DNA of 64,000 nt, taken from contig CAJGCP010000003.1 of NCBI GenBank assembly GCA_904501885.1, positions 1-64,000 on the forward strand, read 5' to 3'. The notes below the pieces were generated by a model. That model searched no databases. It saw nothing but the letters and a program-made list of their open reading frames with translations, and was not told the DNA's origin. Numbering within the stretch: the stretch's first letter is position 1; each line of letters opens with the position of its first letter. The position numbers were made by a program, and so were the translations under genes. This document shows, one piece after another, positions 53,163-62,090 of this stretch. Source of the DNA: an uncultured Acetatifactor sp. (GTDB lineage Bacteria; Bacillota; Clostridia; Lachnospirales; Lachnospiraceae).

Positions 53163-53228
53163 ATGTAAAGAATGGGCACTTTTTTGTGAGTATATAGAAT
53201 TGAATATAAATGAAAAATATCATATAAT
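53163..53228 (+). promoter_or_regulatory. Gfo/Idh promoter with the shared operator element
   Basis: TTGAAT (53200-53205) and TATAAT (53223-53228), spacer 17 bp. ATGTAAAGAATGGGCAC and TTTTTTGTGAGTATA upstream match 44685-44716 with few changes, and AATGAAAAATATCA is common to both spacers. Confidence 0.8.
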
Positions 53229-53306
53229 ATGCTTGAGTTGCAGAGATTATGGTGAAAACGGCAACCAGTGGTATGTCGATTAAGATTGATGAAGGAGAAT
53301 ACTATT

Positions 53307-54353
53307 ATGAAAAGAATCAGATTAGGTATTATTGGATGCGGAGGCATGTCCAGAACACATGCACAGGGAATTGCAAAATGTACAGATGCGGTAGAGATTA
53401 CAGCAGTTTGTGATGTTATCAAAGAGAGAGCGCAGGACACTGCCGATGGATTAGACAGTAATCCTTACGTAACAACCGACTTTAAAACCATGGTAGATTA
53501 TGTAGATGCGGTGCTTGTAATTTTACCGCATGATTTGCATTTTGAATGTGGTATGTTCTTCGCAGACCGCGGAAAGCACATTTTGATGGAGAAGCCTTTG
53601 TGTAACACTGAAGAAGAATGTCTGGCTTTGATTGAAAAATGTGAAGAGCAAAATGTGGTATTGATGTGCGCATATCCGGTTCGTTTCTATCCCGGGCTTT
53701 TGAAGCTGAAAGAAATGGTTGACAGTGGCGAGTATGGTAAAGTAATGCAGATGTCTATTTGGACCGAGCAGTTGGTAAAGGTGGATTATAACAGATGGAT
53801 TGGAACTGCCAGAATTGGAGGTGGTCAGCTGTTCAGCCATGGCTGCCATTACATTGACGTATTGCTTTGGTTCCTGGGTAATCCTGTTATGGGTTCACAC
53901 ATTGGAACGAAGGTGGGCACTCCTTGGATGATGAGAGAGGGAACCAGTGCTGTCACCATGCTTTTCGAAAACGGAGCCATTGGCTACCATGGTGGCACTT
54001 GGGGGGCACGCGGCAGCAAAATGCAATATGACTATCAGGTAATGACCGAAAAGGCTTTATTAAACTACGATAGATCAAATAAAGAGATTCGTGTATACAG
54101 TAGGGCAGCAGAGCATGTTTCCGGCAAGGAAAAATCCCAGCAGAATGTGGAAGTGGTATGGCGTGAGGACGAAACATCCAAAAATACGCAGTTTGAACTA
54201 TTACATTTTGTAGACTGTATTCTGACAGGGAAAAAACCTATTACCGATGGACGATCCGCACTGCAGAGTTTGCGTGTGATTTGGAAACTATATGATGCAG
54301 AGAATCATAAAACCATGGCAGATCTGAGAGGTTTGGGTTTGCCCACCGAGTAA
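53307..54353 (+). CDS. Gfo/Idh/MocA family oxidoreductase
   Basis: 348 residues. LGIIGCGGMSRTHAQGIAK Rossmann motif, LMEKPLCNTEEE (catalytic Lys) near residue 96 and the SHGCHYIDVLLWFLGNP segment with His. ATG 53307 has GAAGGAG upstream. It is single-gene, closed by a terminator, and shares its promoter with the uronate operon, so it likely acts on a related sugar acid or glycoside. It is a different subfamily from the protein at 42595. Confidence 0.91.
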   Translation: MKRIRLGIIGCGGMSRTHAQGIAKCTDAVEITAVCDVIKERAQDTADGLDSNPYVTTDFKTMVDYVDAVLVILPHDLHFECGMFFADRGKHILMEKPLCNTEEECLALIEKCEEQNVVLMCAYPVRFYPGLLKLKEMVDSGEYGKVMQMSIWTEQLVKVDYNRWIGTARIGGGQLFSHGCHYIDVLLWFLGNPVMGSHIGTKVGTPWMMREGTSAVTMLFENGAIGYHGGTWGARGSKMQYDYQVMTEKALLNYDRSNKEIRVYSRAAEHVSGKEKSQQNVEVVWREDETSKNTQFELLHFVDCILTGKKPITDGRSALQSLRVIWKLYDAENHKTMADLRGLGLPTE

Positions 54354-54372
54354 ATGTGTTGCCTACTCTCCC

Positions 54373-54410
54373 AAAATGTTCCAGCCGCAGAAGCGGTTGG
54401 AACATTTTTT
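54373..54410 (+). terminator. Intrinsic terminator
   Basis: AAAATGTTCCAGCCGC pairs with GCGGTTGGAACATTTT (one G-U) around AGAA, then a T tract. Confidence 0.93.
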
Positions 54411-54433
54411 AGTGTGTGCATAGTGGCAAAAAC

Positions 54434-54467
54434 ATGAGATAGTAAACTGGGACATATGTTATCTCAT
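54434..54467. promoter_or_regulatory. Inverted repeat upstream of the ferredoxin operon
   Basis: ATGAGATA (54434-54441) and TATCTCAT (54460-54467) are perfect complements 18 bp apart. A TATAAT box is at 54568-54573 without a good -35, which suits activator-dependent transcription. Confidence 0.4.
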
Positions 54468-54637
54468 CCATGGAGACATACATAAGAAGAAAGGACATCC
54501 CCAAATAAGGTAAAAATTATGCTAACACAGGTCAACAAAGTACATAGGCAATTGGTGACACATCAATTATAATAAACACATGTTTTGCGGGAATGCAAAA
54601 CAACGGTTTGGCGCCAAAATGTAAGGAGGAATGCAAT

Positions 54638-54823
54638 ATGGCTAAATACGAAGTTGCACAAGGGTGTACCTGGTGCGGAACATGTCTCTATGAGTGTCCG
54701 GTAGGAGCAATCACTCTGGAACCGGGTGGTGCAAGAATCAATCCCGATATTTGTATTGGCTGCGGACGTTGCATGAGAAACTGTGCATCCGAAGCAATTG
54801 TTGAAAGGAGAGAAGACAAATAA
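54638..54823 (+). CDS. Two-cluster 4Fe-4S ferredoxin
   Basis: 61 residues with two CxxCxxCxxxC motifs, CTWCGTCLYECP and CIGCGRCMRNCA, so two [4Fe-4S] clusters. ATG 54638 has AAGGAGG at 54623-54629. Its stop overlaps the next start (TAATG), so it is the dedicated electron partner of the flavoprotein that follows. Confidence 0.95.
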   Translation: MAKYEVAQGCTWCGTCLYECPVGAITLEPGGARINPDICIGCGRCMRNCASEAIVERREDK

Positions 54824-56382
54824 TGATATCTGTAAACAATATTCCAGCTGATATTCAGGTTGTTGATGAATATGACGTAGTAGTGGTAGGCGGTGGTGTG
54901 GCCGGTGTCGGCGCGGCGATGGCCTGCGGTAAGAGAGGGTACAAAACAATTATTATTGAAGCAACTTCCGCACTTGGCGGACTTGCGACGATGGGGCTTG
55001 TTAACATTCCCTTGGATTTCGTATCCGGTCTTGGTACAGAGATGCTGCAAGAACTGGATTCTATGAATGGACATTGGCATAGAAATACTGATCCCGAGAA
55101 GCATAAACTGGTTCTGGACAGAATGATTAAGAAATACAACTGTGATGTATTATTGGTAACTCAGGTGGTTGATTCCATCATGGATGGCGACACCATCAAG
55201 GGTGTGGTGATTCAGACCAAGCAGGGGAGAAAAGCCATCCTCGCTAAGGGTGTAATCGATGCTTCCGGTGATTCTGATGCGGCCTACTATGCAGGCGCAG
55301 AGGTAATGGTAGGTCGTGAAGAAGATCATATGAGCCAGGCGTGTTCTCTGGAGTTTACACTGGCAGGTGTAGATTGGGATAAATATGTGGAATCTGATTT
55401 GAAGAAGAATGATCCCAGATGGGTAGCTAAGATTGAAACGGATCTTGCCAGTGGTGTACTTGCTTATGAATCTGATAACCATCTGAACTGGATCACTCAT
55501 GTGCCCGGCAGACCTGAGCACTGTGGTATGGATGAAGTAAGTATTTGTTTCGTCCATTCCAGAAACTGCTATCCTACAGAGAATAAGGATCTTACCCGCA
55601 TGTATCTGGAAGGAAGAGAGCAGGCGCATATGCTGGCTGATTATATCAAAGCTACAGTACCCGGATTTGAGAACTCTTATCTGGCAACCACAGGTTCTCT
55701 TCTTGGTGTAAGAGAAAGCCGTCGTATCGTTGGTGAGTATATCTTAACTGCAAGAGATTTGGCTTCTCTGGCTAAGCATGATGATGTTGTAACCATTTCC
55801 AGTCATGGCTATGATATACACAACTTTACTGATACCGGTAATGTAAAGTGGGCCCCTATGGAGATCAATGGTGAACTGAAATATGTAATCTGTAATGCTG
55901 GCGGCTTTGGCACCACAACCATGCCTCCCAATAATGCGGAGGTAGTTAACTACAAGGGGCAGAATGTATATGAAGCAGAGTTCGAGCCCGGTGGATTCTA
56001 TGATATCCCTTACAGATGTCTGGTTCCCATAAGAGTTGAGAATCTGTTAGTAGCAGGTAGAAACCTGTCTTCTGATGTTTATGCACAGTCCGGTGCCAGA
56101 TTGATTATGGCCTGCTTTACCATGGGTGAGGCTGCAGGTACTGCTATGGCTATCAGCCTTGCTCAGGGCATCACCCCCAGACTGGTTGACAGAGTTGATT
56201 TGCAGAAAGAGCTGATCGCCAATAAGGTAAATATCGGTCAGAGAGCAAGACAGATTCCCGGCATTGACCTGAAGGATATTACTTTTGAGGATAAATATAA
56301 TGCGAATGGTGAAACTGCTGCACAGCGCACCAAGGCTGTTGTGGAGCAGGGAACCTTGAAGTTCGTATTAGGTAACAAGTAA
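54823..56382 (+). CDS. FAD-dependent oxidoreductase (FAD_oxidored type)
   Basis: 519 residues. FAD motif VVVVGGGVAGVGAAMACGKRG near residues 19-39, GGLATMG, a middle VIDASGDSDAAYYAGAEV motif, and the C-terminal RNLSSDVYAQSGARLIMACFTMGEAAGTA FAD-contact segment. No signal peptide. Members of this family act on diverse organic acids or cyclic compounds; here it is paired with a ferredoxin, so an anaerobic oxidation or reduction is likely. Substrate unknown; the neighbouring SDR and dehydroquinase-like genes hint at a cyclic polyol acid. Confidence 0.88.
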   Translation: MISVNNIPADIQVVDEYDVVVVGGGVAGVGAAMACGKRGYKTIIIEATSALGGLATMGLVNIPLDFVSGLGTEMLQELDSMNGHWHRNTDPEKHKLVLDRMIKKYNCDVLLVTQVVDSIMDGDTIKGVVIQTKQGRKAILAKGVIDASGDSDAAYYAGAEVMVGREEDHMSQACSLEFTLAGVDWDKYVESDLKKNDPRWVAKIETDLASGVLAYESDNHLNWITHVPGRPEHCGMDEVSICFVHSRNCYPTENKDLTRMYLEGREQAHMLADYIKATVPGFENSYLATTGSLLGVRESRRIVGEYILTARDLASLAKHDDVVTISSHGYDIHNFTDTGNVKWAPMEINGELKYVICNAGGFGTTTMPPNNAEVVNYKGQNVYEAEFEPGGFYDIPYRCLVPIRVENLLVAGRNLSSDVYAQSGARLIMACFTMGEAAGTAMAISLAQGITPRLVDRVDLQKELIANKVNIGQRARQIPGIDLKDITFEDKYNANGETAAQRTKAVVEQGTLKFVLGNK

Positions 56383-56447
56383 ATTGTATCATTACATAGA
56401 ATGATAATAAAATTAGTTATAGCCAAGAGGTGACAGGCTAAATCACA

Positions 56448-57209
56448 CTAAAGCTGATAGGTCTTTTTCTTATTAGCGTATTCGGTAGGGGTCTGCCCAG
56501 TCTTTTTCTTGAATATTCTGCAGAAGTGATACACGTTGGTAAAACCACAATCCTTTGCAATTGCCGTAATGGTAAAAGGTGTATTAATAAGCATCTGCTT
56601 GGCTTTTCGTATTCTCAGATCCAGAATAAACTGCTTTGGTGTAGTGCTGTAGAGGGTATGGAAAAGTTCACGCAAGTAGGTTTCGCTGATGTTAATTTGA
56701 TTTGCTAAAGTTAAATTGGAAAGCTCTGGGTCGGATATGTTTAGCTCGATATAGCGAATAACACTCTTCAGACGATTTGAGCGGAACATACTTTGAGACG
56801 AAATTTCGTGCAGTAATTCATAAAAAGCACTGTGAATGATGAGACGACTACTTTTGTATAGGAAATGGGTGCTGATGGTTTCGTAAAGCGAAATACAGGC
56901 TTGAAAATTCTGTATGGGTAGAACCAGAATTTCATCGAGGCATAGATTTTCGCACTCAAAATTGATCAGAGGGAAACGCCCATTCTTGTTGACGCTAAAG
57001 GAGTATGATCCGCCTTTCGGCAGTATGACTACATTATTATGGTTTTCAATATACTTTTTCCCGCCCATGTTGTATGTGATCTGACCTTCATAACAGAATG
57101 ATAAGCCGAATTCCTGTCGGTTTGTTATCTCGACAGTCTTGCCCTCCTGGGAATGGACAATGCGTGGCGGGAATACCTGGTTTATGGTGAGATTTTCTAA
57201 AAAATTCAT
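56448..57209 (-). CDS. AraC family regulator
   Basis: 253 residues: cupin-like N-terminal domain (about 10-140, FGLSFCYEGQITYNMGGKKYIEN) and AraC HTH (about 155-250, LTLANQINISETYLRELFHTLY, ITAIAKDCGFTNVYHFCRIFKKKTGQTPTEY). It is divergent from the SDR operon and convergent with the ferredoxin/FAD operon, and likely controls one or both. Confidence 0.92.
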   Translation of the reverse strand: MNFLENLTINQVFPPRIVHSQEGKTVEITNRQEFGLSFCYEGQITYNMGGKKYIENHNNVVILPKGGSYSFSVNKNGRFPLINFECENLCLDEILVLPIQNFQACISLYETISTHFLYKSSRLIIHSAFYELLHEISSQSMFRSNRLKSVIRYIELNISDPELSNLTLANQINISETYLRELFHTLYSTTPKQFILDLRIRKAKQMLINTPFTITAIAKDCGFTNVYHFCRIFKKKTGQTPTEYANKKKTYQL

Positions 57210-57318
57210 ATTTGCACCTCTGATGATTTAGTCAATTTTATCATATCACATTTCGCATATAAAGGGAAATGTTTAAAATTTTAGCATCAAAAAGGTTAAA
57301 GAGACGTCGTTTGTGCCA

Positions 57319-57348
57319 TTGCGGAACATAGATAGTAGTGTCTATAAT
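57319..57348 (+). promoter_or_regulatory. Promoter of the SDR/dehydroquinase-like operon
   Basis: TTGCGG (57319-57324) and TATAAT (57343-57348), spacer 18 bp, 24 bp before the start codon. Confidence 0.6.
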
Positions 57349-57371
57349 TGTCAAAAAGGAGGTTGAGATAT

Positions 57372-58133
57372 ATGAATTATTTGGGTAAAGTGGCCATTGT
57401 CACGGGCGCCGCTTCCGGCATGGGCTTACTTTTTTCGCAGAATTTCACTTCATTGGGCGGTAATGTTTTGATGTGTGATGTGAATGAAACTGCTCTAGCA
57501 ACAATAGTAGAAGAGCTAAATGCCAAAAACCTTGGAAAGGCTGTGGGCGTCGTATGTGATATACGGGACTATGCACAGGTATCTGCCGCCTGCGATAGAG
57601 CTGTCGCAGAATGGGGGAGCATTGATATCGTGGTAAACTTCGCAGGAGGTACCGCATTCAGAGTGCTGAAAGTAGACGCAAAGAAATATCCGGAGTTCCC
57701 GGATGTCCCCATCGATGTTTATGACTGGGGAATTGATGTCAATCTGAAGGGCCCGTTCTATTTTGCACATGCAGCATTGAAACAGATGCGAGAGCAGAAA
57801 AGCGGACTAATCGTTAATATAGGGTCCATTACAGGTGCAGAAGGCAGCAGATACGGGATGGATTATTCAACGTCCAAAGCCGGTCTAATGTATGGCCTGA
57901 CAAAGTCGATTGCGCAGTATGGGGCTAAGTATGGTATTCGATGCGTTTGCGTGTCTCCGGGACCGGTACTAACAAGGCCGGATATGGCTAAGATGAAAAC
58001 CCTGGTGGGCAGAGCTGCAGAGCCGCAGGAGATTGTGGATTTAATTCTTTTTATTGCCTCTGAAAAGGGACAATTCATTAATGGTGAAAATATTATGATA
58101 GATGGTGGAAGAAACGCCATGAATAGAGGGTAG
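57372..58133 (+). CDS. Short-chain dehydrogenase/reductase
   Basis: 253 residues. VTGAASGMGLLFS NAD(P)-binding motif, VVNFAGG, catalytic Ser in NIGSITG and YSTSKAG (Tyr/Lys). ATG 57372 with AAGGAGG at 57356-57362. First gene of a four-gene operon with a dehydroquinase-like protein, an esterase and a second SDR. Confidence 0.93.
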   Translation: MNYLGKVAIVTGAASGMGLLFSQNFTSLGGNVLMCDVNETALATIVEELNAKNLGKAVGVVCDIRDYAQVSAACDRAVAEWGSIDIVVNFAGGTAFRVLKVDAKKYPEFPDVPIDVYDWGIDVNLKGPFYFAHAALKQMREQKSGLIVNIGSITGAEGSRYGMDYSTSKAGLMYGLTKSIAQYGAKYGIRCVCVSPGPVLTRPDMAKMKTLVGRAAEPQEIVDLILFIASEKGQFINGENIMIDGGRNAMNRG

Positions 58134-58138
58134 GTTTA

Positions 58139-58894
58139 ATGGAAAAGACATTTTTAGGGCGCGAGAGAGCGCTACTTACAGTTATTTTACAATGCGAGGC
58201 GCCGGAGGTTGCAATAGGGCGGATCCGAAATGCTTTGTACCAGGGAGCGGATGCTTTTGGACTACAGGTAGAGTCACTAAAACCTGAGTACCATAACCCG
58301 GAAACGATTCGGCGGATTATTGGTGAAATGAAGGATAAGCCCTGCTATGTCACATACTACCGCAGGCATAATAATGCTGGGCGTACGGATGATGAATTGG
58401 CAGATGGGCTCATCATGCTGGCAGAAAATGGAGCCACCCTTTGCGACGTTATGGGTGATATGTTTTGCAGACACGAACAAGAGCTGACAGAAGACGAAAC
58501 CGCCATACAAAAGCAGATGCAGTTGATTGATAAGTTGCATGGCATGGGCAAGGAAGTGCTGATGTCATCGCATGTTTTTCATTTTGAGCCAGCAGAACGC
58601 GTTCTGGAAATAGCATTGGAACAGAAGAGAAGAGGCGCTGATATTATTAAAATCGTTACAGGTGCCGGCACAATGGAGCAGCAGATTGAGAACCTCAGGA
58701 TTACAGATTTATTAAAACGTGAATTGGGCGCACCATTTTTATTTCTGTCCGGCGGCGAGTGCAGTCTGCATCGAAGACTGGGGATGCATTTGGGATGCTG
58801 CATGAGTCTTTGTGTCTACGAGCATGATGTCAATTCCACATCGAGTCAACCTTTACTTCGTACGATGAAGACGGTTCGTGATGATTTGTTCTGA
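58139..58894 (+). CDS. Type I 3-dehydroquinate dehydratase-like protein
   Basis: 251 residues, TIM-barrel layout. The Schiff-base Lys is in ADIIKIVTGA (about residue 174) and the paired His in LMSSHVFHF; the SxxR of the C-terminal substrate site is present in ECSLHRRLG. The usual acidic residue of the middle strand (xDxE) reads DVMGDM, so it is divergent. It lies in a catabolic operon, not with shikimate genes, so it may dehydrate dehydroquinate from quinate, or a similar cyclic or keto acid. Start 58139, 5 bp after the SDR. Confidence 0.72.
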   Translation: MEKTFLGRERALLTVILQCEAPEVAIGRIRNALYQGADAFGLQVESLKPEYHNPETIRRIIGEMKDKPCYVTYYRRHNNAGRTDDELADGLIMLAENGATLCDVMGDMFCRHEQELTEDETAIQKQMQLIDKLHGMGKEVLMSSHVFHFEPAERVLEIALEQKRRGADIIKIVTGAGTMEQQIENLRITDLLKRELGAPFLFLSGGECSLHRRLGMHLGCCMSLCVYEHDVNSTSSQPLLRTMKTVRDDLF

Positions 58895-58916
58895 GAGATT
58901 AACTATAGGAGAAAAA

Positions 58917-59669
58917 ATGATACATTCGTTTCTATTGATAGGACAATCGAATATGGCAGGACGAGGTTATCTGCACGAGGCAGTGGAGGTTGACAACAGC
59001 CATATAAAAGTATTGAGAAACGGTCGTTGGGTGAAAATGTTTCGTCCCATCAATCCGGACCGTAGTTTTTCGGGCGTAAGCTTGGGAGAACGCTTTGCTG
59101 AGCGGTATGCCCAAAAGTACGATGTGGATGTGGGATTAATATGCTGTGCTGATGGGGGGACAAAAATAGGGCAATGGCAGCCCGGAGAAATTTTGTTGGA
59201 TCATGCCATTTATCAGGCGCAGTTAGCATCAAGAACATCCACGATAGCAGGTGTTCTGTGGCATCAGGGTGAATCTGATTGTAGCGACCCATTGCTGCGC
59301 GCAAACTATGAACAAGGTTTCTTGCGCATCATGGATGAACTGAAAAATAAGTTGGACTTACATGATGTCCCGTTCCTGATAGGAGGACTGGGCGATTATT
59401 TGGTCGATTATGCCGGCGCCGACTGCAGAGGTTATCGTGAAATAAATGAGACATTAGAAAGAATAGCGCAAAATAATCCACTGACCGGGTTTGTAACGGC
59501 AGAGGGGCTTACGCCAAATCCTGACAATCTTCATTTTTCGGCACAGTCTTTGTACGAGTTTGGAAACAGATATTTTGAGGTTTTTGAGCAAGTCAGGAAT
59601 TCAAAGAAGGTTTTTCATGAGAAGGACACGAAAAACGCTGCAATTCAAAGCGGAATGGAACTATTGTGA
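58917..59669 (+). CDS. SGNH/SASA-type carbohydrate esterase
   Basis: 250 residues, no signal peptide. FLLIGQSNMAGRG holds the nucleophile Ser (near residue 10) and GVLWHQGESD the conserved WHQGE motif of the sialate O-acetylesterase-like family; the NPDNLHFSA end has the catalytic His. ATG 58917 with ATAGGAG upstream. It removes an acyl group, perhaps acetyl, from an imported sugar or polyol. Confidence 0.88.
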   Translation: MIHSFLLIGQSNMAGRGYLHEAVEVDNSHIKVLRNGRWVKMFRPINPDRSFSGVSLGERFAERYAQKYDVDVGLICCADGGTKIGQWQPGEILLDHAIYQAQLASRTSTIAGVLWHQGESDCSDPLLRANYEQGFLRIMDELKNKLDLHDVPFLIGGLGDYLVDYAGADCRGYREINETLERIAQNNPLTGFVTAEGLTPNPDNLHFSAQSLYEFGNRYFEVFEQVRNSKKVFHEKDTKNAAIQSGMELL

Positions 59670-59708
59670 TTCATAAGATAGAGATTATTTATAAAGGAGA
59701 GAAAAGAT

Positions 59709-60431
59709 ATGAATTTTAGCGGAAAGACAGCCTTTATCACAGGAGCTGCAAGAGGAATTGGAAAAGCCATTGCCGTGAAAATGGCACAAAAAGGTGCAAA
59801 TGTAGTAATCAGTGACATTCTTGAGGAACAGTTAGAGCAGACAGCAGTTGAAATTGCAAAATATGGCAATAAAGTAAAAAGCATAGTTTTGGATATTTCT
59901 GACGAAGACGCTGTAAGGGCAGCAATGGCGGATTCTATTCAGGAATTTGGTCAGATACATATCCTTGTCAATAATGCCGGCATATATCGCGGTGGAAATT
60001 TTGTAGAGTCAAAATCAGAGGAGTGGAAACAGACCTTTGACATAAACGTTTTGGGAAGTATGTATACCACGCACGCTGTTTTGCCCAATATGATAGAAAA
60101 TAGTTACGGAAGAATCGTAAATATAGGTTCTGTGGCAGGGGTTTATGGAATCAGCTTTTTCGTGGATTATTCTGCGTCAAAAGGTGCAATCATCAGCTTC
60201 ACAAAGGCTTTGTCGAAGGTAGTTGCAGATAAAGGGATTACCGTAAACTGTGTGTCTCCCGGTAGTATCGAGGTAAAAGGCAGAGAAAATACGATGACCG
60301 AGCTCTCGTATATTGGTAGAGCGGGTACACCGGAGGAACTTGCAAATGCTGTGCTGTTTGCTGCCAGCGAGGAGGCAAGTTATATGACGGGTCAGAATAT
60401 CATTGTTGATGGTAGTCGTAAAAAAATATAA
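59709..60431 (+). CDS. Short-chain dehydrogenase/reductase (FabG-like)
   Basis: 240 residues. ITGAARGIGKAIAVKMA, VNNAGIYRGG, catalytic Ser in NIGSVAG and Tyr/Lys in YSASKGA. AAAGGAG precedes ATG 59709. Last gene of the operon before a terminator; context says a catabolic dehydrogenase, not fatty acid synthesis. Confidence 0.92.
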   Translation: MNFSGKTAFITGAARGIGKAIAVKMAQKGANVVISDILEEQLEQTAVEIAKYGNKVKSIVLDISDEDAVRAAMADSIQEFGQIHILVNNAGIYRGGNFVESKSEEWKQTFDINVLGSMYTTHAVLPNMIENSYGRIVNIGSVAGVYGISFFVDYSASKGAIISFTKALSKVVADKGITVNCVSPGSIEVKGRENTMTELSYIGRAGTPEELANAVLFAASEEASYMTGQNIIVDGSRKKI

Positions 60432-60471
60432 CAGCTGGAAATTATGAAGAAACTGTAAAGAGTAGTTTGAT

Positions 60472-60523
60472 AACACATCCGCAGATGCCTTTTAGTCAAA
60501 GGCATCCGCAGATGTGTTTTTTG
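60472..60523 (+). terminator. Long intrinsic terminator ending the island
   Basis: AACACATC, CGCA and GATGCCTTT pair with AAAGGCATC and GATGTGTT across the CCGCA word repeated in both arms, followed by a T tract. Confidence 0.9.
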
Positions 60524-60567
60524 ATTCATGGCAATATTGTATACCAACAGGATAAAGCAGTATTTTC

Positions 60568-60597
60568 TTTACAAACAAATACAAGGAGAGTTATAAT
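60568..60597 (+). promoter_or_regulatory. Promoter of the MATE gene
   Basis: TTTACA (60568-60573) and TATAAT (60592-60597), spacer 18 bp. A small hairpin AAGAACC/GGTTCTT (about 60618-60643) follows in the leader, close to the ribosome site GGGAG. Confidence 0.6.
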
Positions 60598-60657
60598 CAT
60601 TCTGTATGTAAAAATATAAAGAACCTACAACTGTTGGGTTCTTGGGAGATGATTTTC

Positions 60658-62010
60658 ATGAAGATGAACATCAATAAAGAAGATTTTAAAACAACGATGA
60701 AAATGGCTTGGCCCGCTATGCTGGAATCCTTTTTCACGGCGTTTGTAGGTTTGGTAGATTCCTTTATGGTAAGTAGTCTGGGCTCCAACGCGGTGGCGGC
60801 GGTTGGCTTGACGACACAGCCGAAGTTCATTGGTTTATCTATGTTTTTTGCGTCGAATGTTGCTATTTCCGCATTGGTGGCTCGCAGAAAGGGACAGGAC
60901 AAACGGGATGAGGCCAACGGAATCTTTACCACATTTTTTCTTTTCATTTTACTTATGGCGGGAATTATCAGTGCTCTGCTGGTAGTGTTTGCAGACCCGA
61001 TTATTCATTTGTGCGGCTCCGAACCCCAGACCCATGACATGGCAGTTACATACTTTAAGATTATCATGGGGTGCATGATTTTTAATGTGATTGGTATGGG
61101 TGTGAATGCAGCCCAAAGAGGTTCCGGAAATACGAAGATTACTATGCGTACCAATTTGGTATCGAATATTGTTAATGTGATTTTTAATTTTCTGTTGATT
61201 ACAGGTAAATGTGGATTTCCGGCATTGGGCATTCAGGGTGCAGCCATTGCCACGGTTCTTGGTACTGTGGTGGCATGCTTTATGAGTTTGTATTCCGTAT
61301 GGAAACAGAGCACCTTTATCAGTATTCCGCTGATTATTAAGACCAAAATCAAACCCAGTTTTGATGCTTTAAAACAGATTGTCAAGGTGGGATACAGTGT
61401 ATTTATAGAACAGCTGCTTCTTCGTGTGGGCTTCATGGCAACCGCTTTGATGGCAGCCAACCAGGGCACGCAGGCCATGGCGGCGCATCAGGTAGGCATG
61501 AATATCATGGGCTTGTCCTTTTCCTTTGGAGACGGCCTGCAAGCCACAGCGGTGGCATTGATTGGATACAGCCTGGGAGCCAAGCAACCGGAGAAAGCCA
61601 AGGATTATGGTCGTACCTGCCGGATGATTGGCGGGGCCATTGCCATCTTTATGTCCTTTGTATACCTCTTTGGAGCGAGACCTCTGATGACAGCATTTTT
61701 CCCTGGAGAGCAGGAGATTATCGACATCGGCGTGAGTATCATGCGTGTGATTCTGTTTGTTGTTATCCTGCAGATTCCCCAGGTGGTGTATATGGGAAGT
61801 TTGCGTGGCGCAGGCGATACTTTGTATGTAGCTGTTGTGTCTGCAGTGAGTGTTACCATCGTGCGTACTTCTGCATCCCTGTTCTTTGGATATGTGTTGA
61901 ATTGGGGAATTACAGGTATCTGGTTGGGCGTAATTGCGGACCAGGTGGTACGTTATGTTTTGGCAAGAGCAAGATTCCAAAAAGGGAACTGGGTCAATAT
62001 TAAGATATAA
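60658..62010 (+). CDS. MATE family multidrug exporter
   Basis: 450 residues, 12 predicted helices in two MatE halves (about 10-170 and 240-400). Typical features: MAWPAMLESFFTAFVGLVDSFMV at the N terminus, the AAQRGSGNTKITMR loop after helix 4 and the second-half counterpart GSLRGAGDTLYVA. A Na+ or H+ drug antiporter in the membrane. ATG at 60658 has GGGAG at 60644-60648. Confidence 0.94.
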   Translation: MKMNINKEDFKTTMKMAWPAMLESFFTAFVGLVDSFMVSSLGSNAVAAVGLTTQPKFIGLSMFFASNVAISALVARRKGQDKRDEANGIFTTFFLFILLMAGIISALLVVFADPIIHLCGSEPQTHDMAVTYFKIIMGCMIFNVIGMGVNAAQRGSGNTKITMRTNLVSNIVNVIFNFLLITGKCGFPALGIQGAAIATVLGTVVACFMSLYSVWKQSTFISIPLIIKTKIKPSFDALKQIVKVGYSVFIEQLLLRVGFMATALMAANQGTQAMAAHQVGMNIMGLSFSFGDGLQATAVALIGYSLGAKQPEKAKDYGRTCRMIGGAIAIFMSFVYLFGARPLMTAFFPGEQEIIDIGVSIMRVILFVVILQIPQVVYMGSLRGAGDTLYVAVVSAVSVTIVRTSASLFFGYVLNWGITGIWLGVIADQVVRYVLARARFQKGNWVNIKI

Positions 62011-62090
62011 AATATTTACATCTCGTTTGGATAGATTCTAAATTGTGTATGAAAAGAACCTGGGACGAGAGTCGGGAAGTGTAGTAAGGA

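Noticed and set aside
58139..58894. Biosynthetic aroD of the shikimate pathway
   Set aside because: Divergent in one active-site position and placed in a catabolic operon with SDRs and an esterase; no other shikimate gene is present.
59709..60431. FabG of fatty acid synthesis
   Set aside because: General SDR motifs only; no fab genes nearby.
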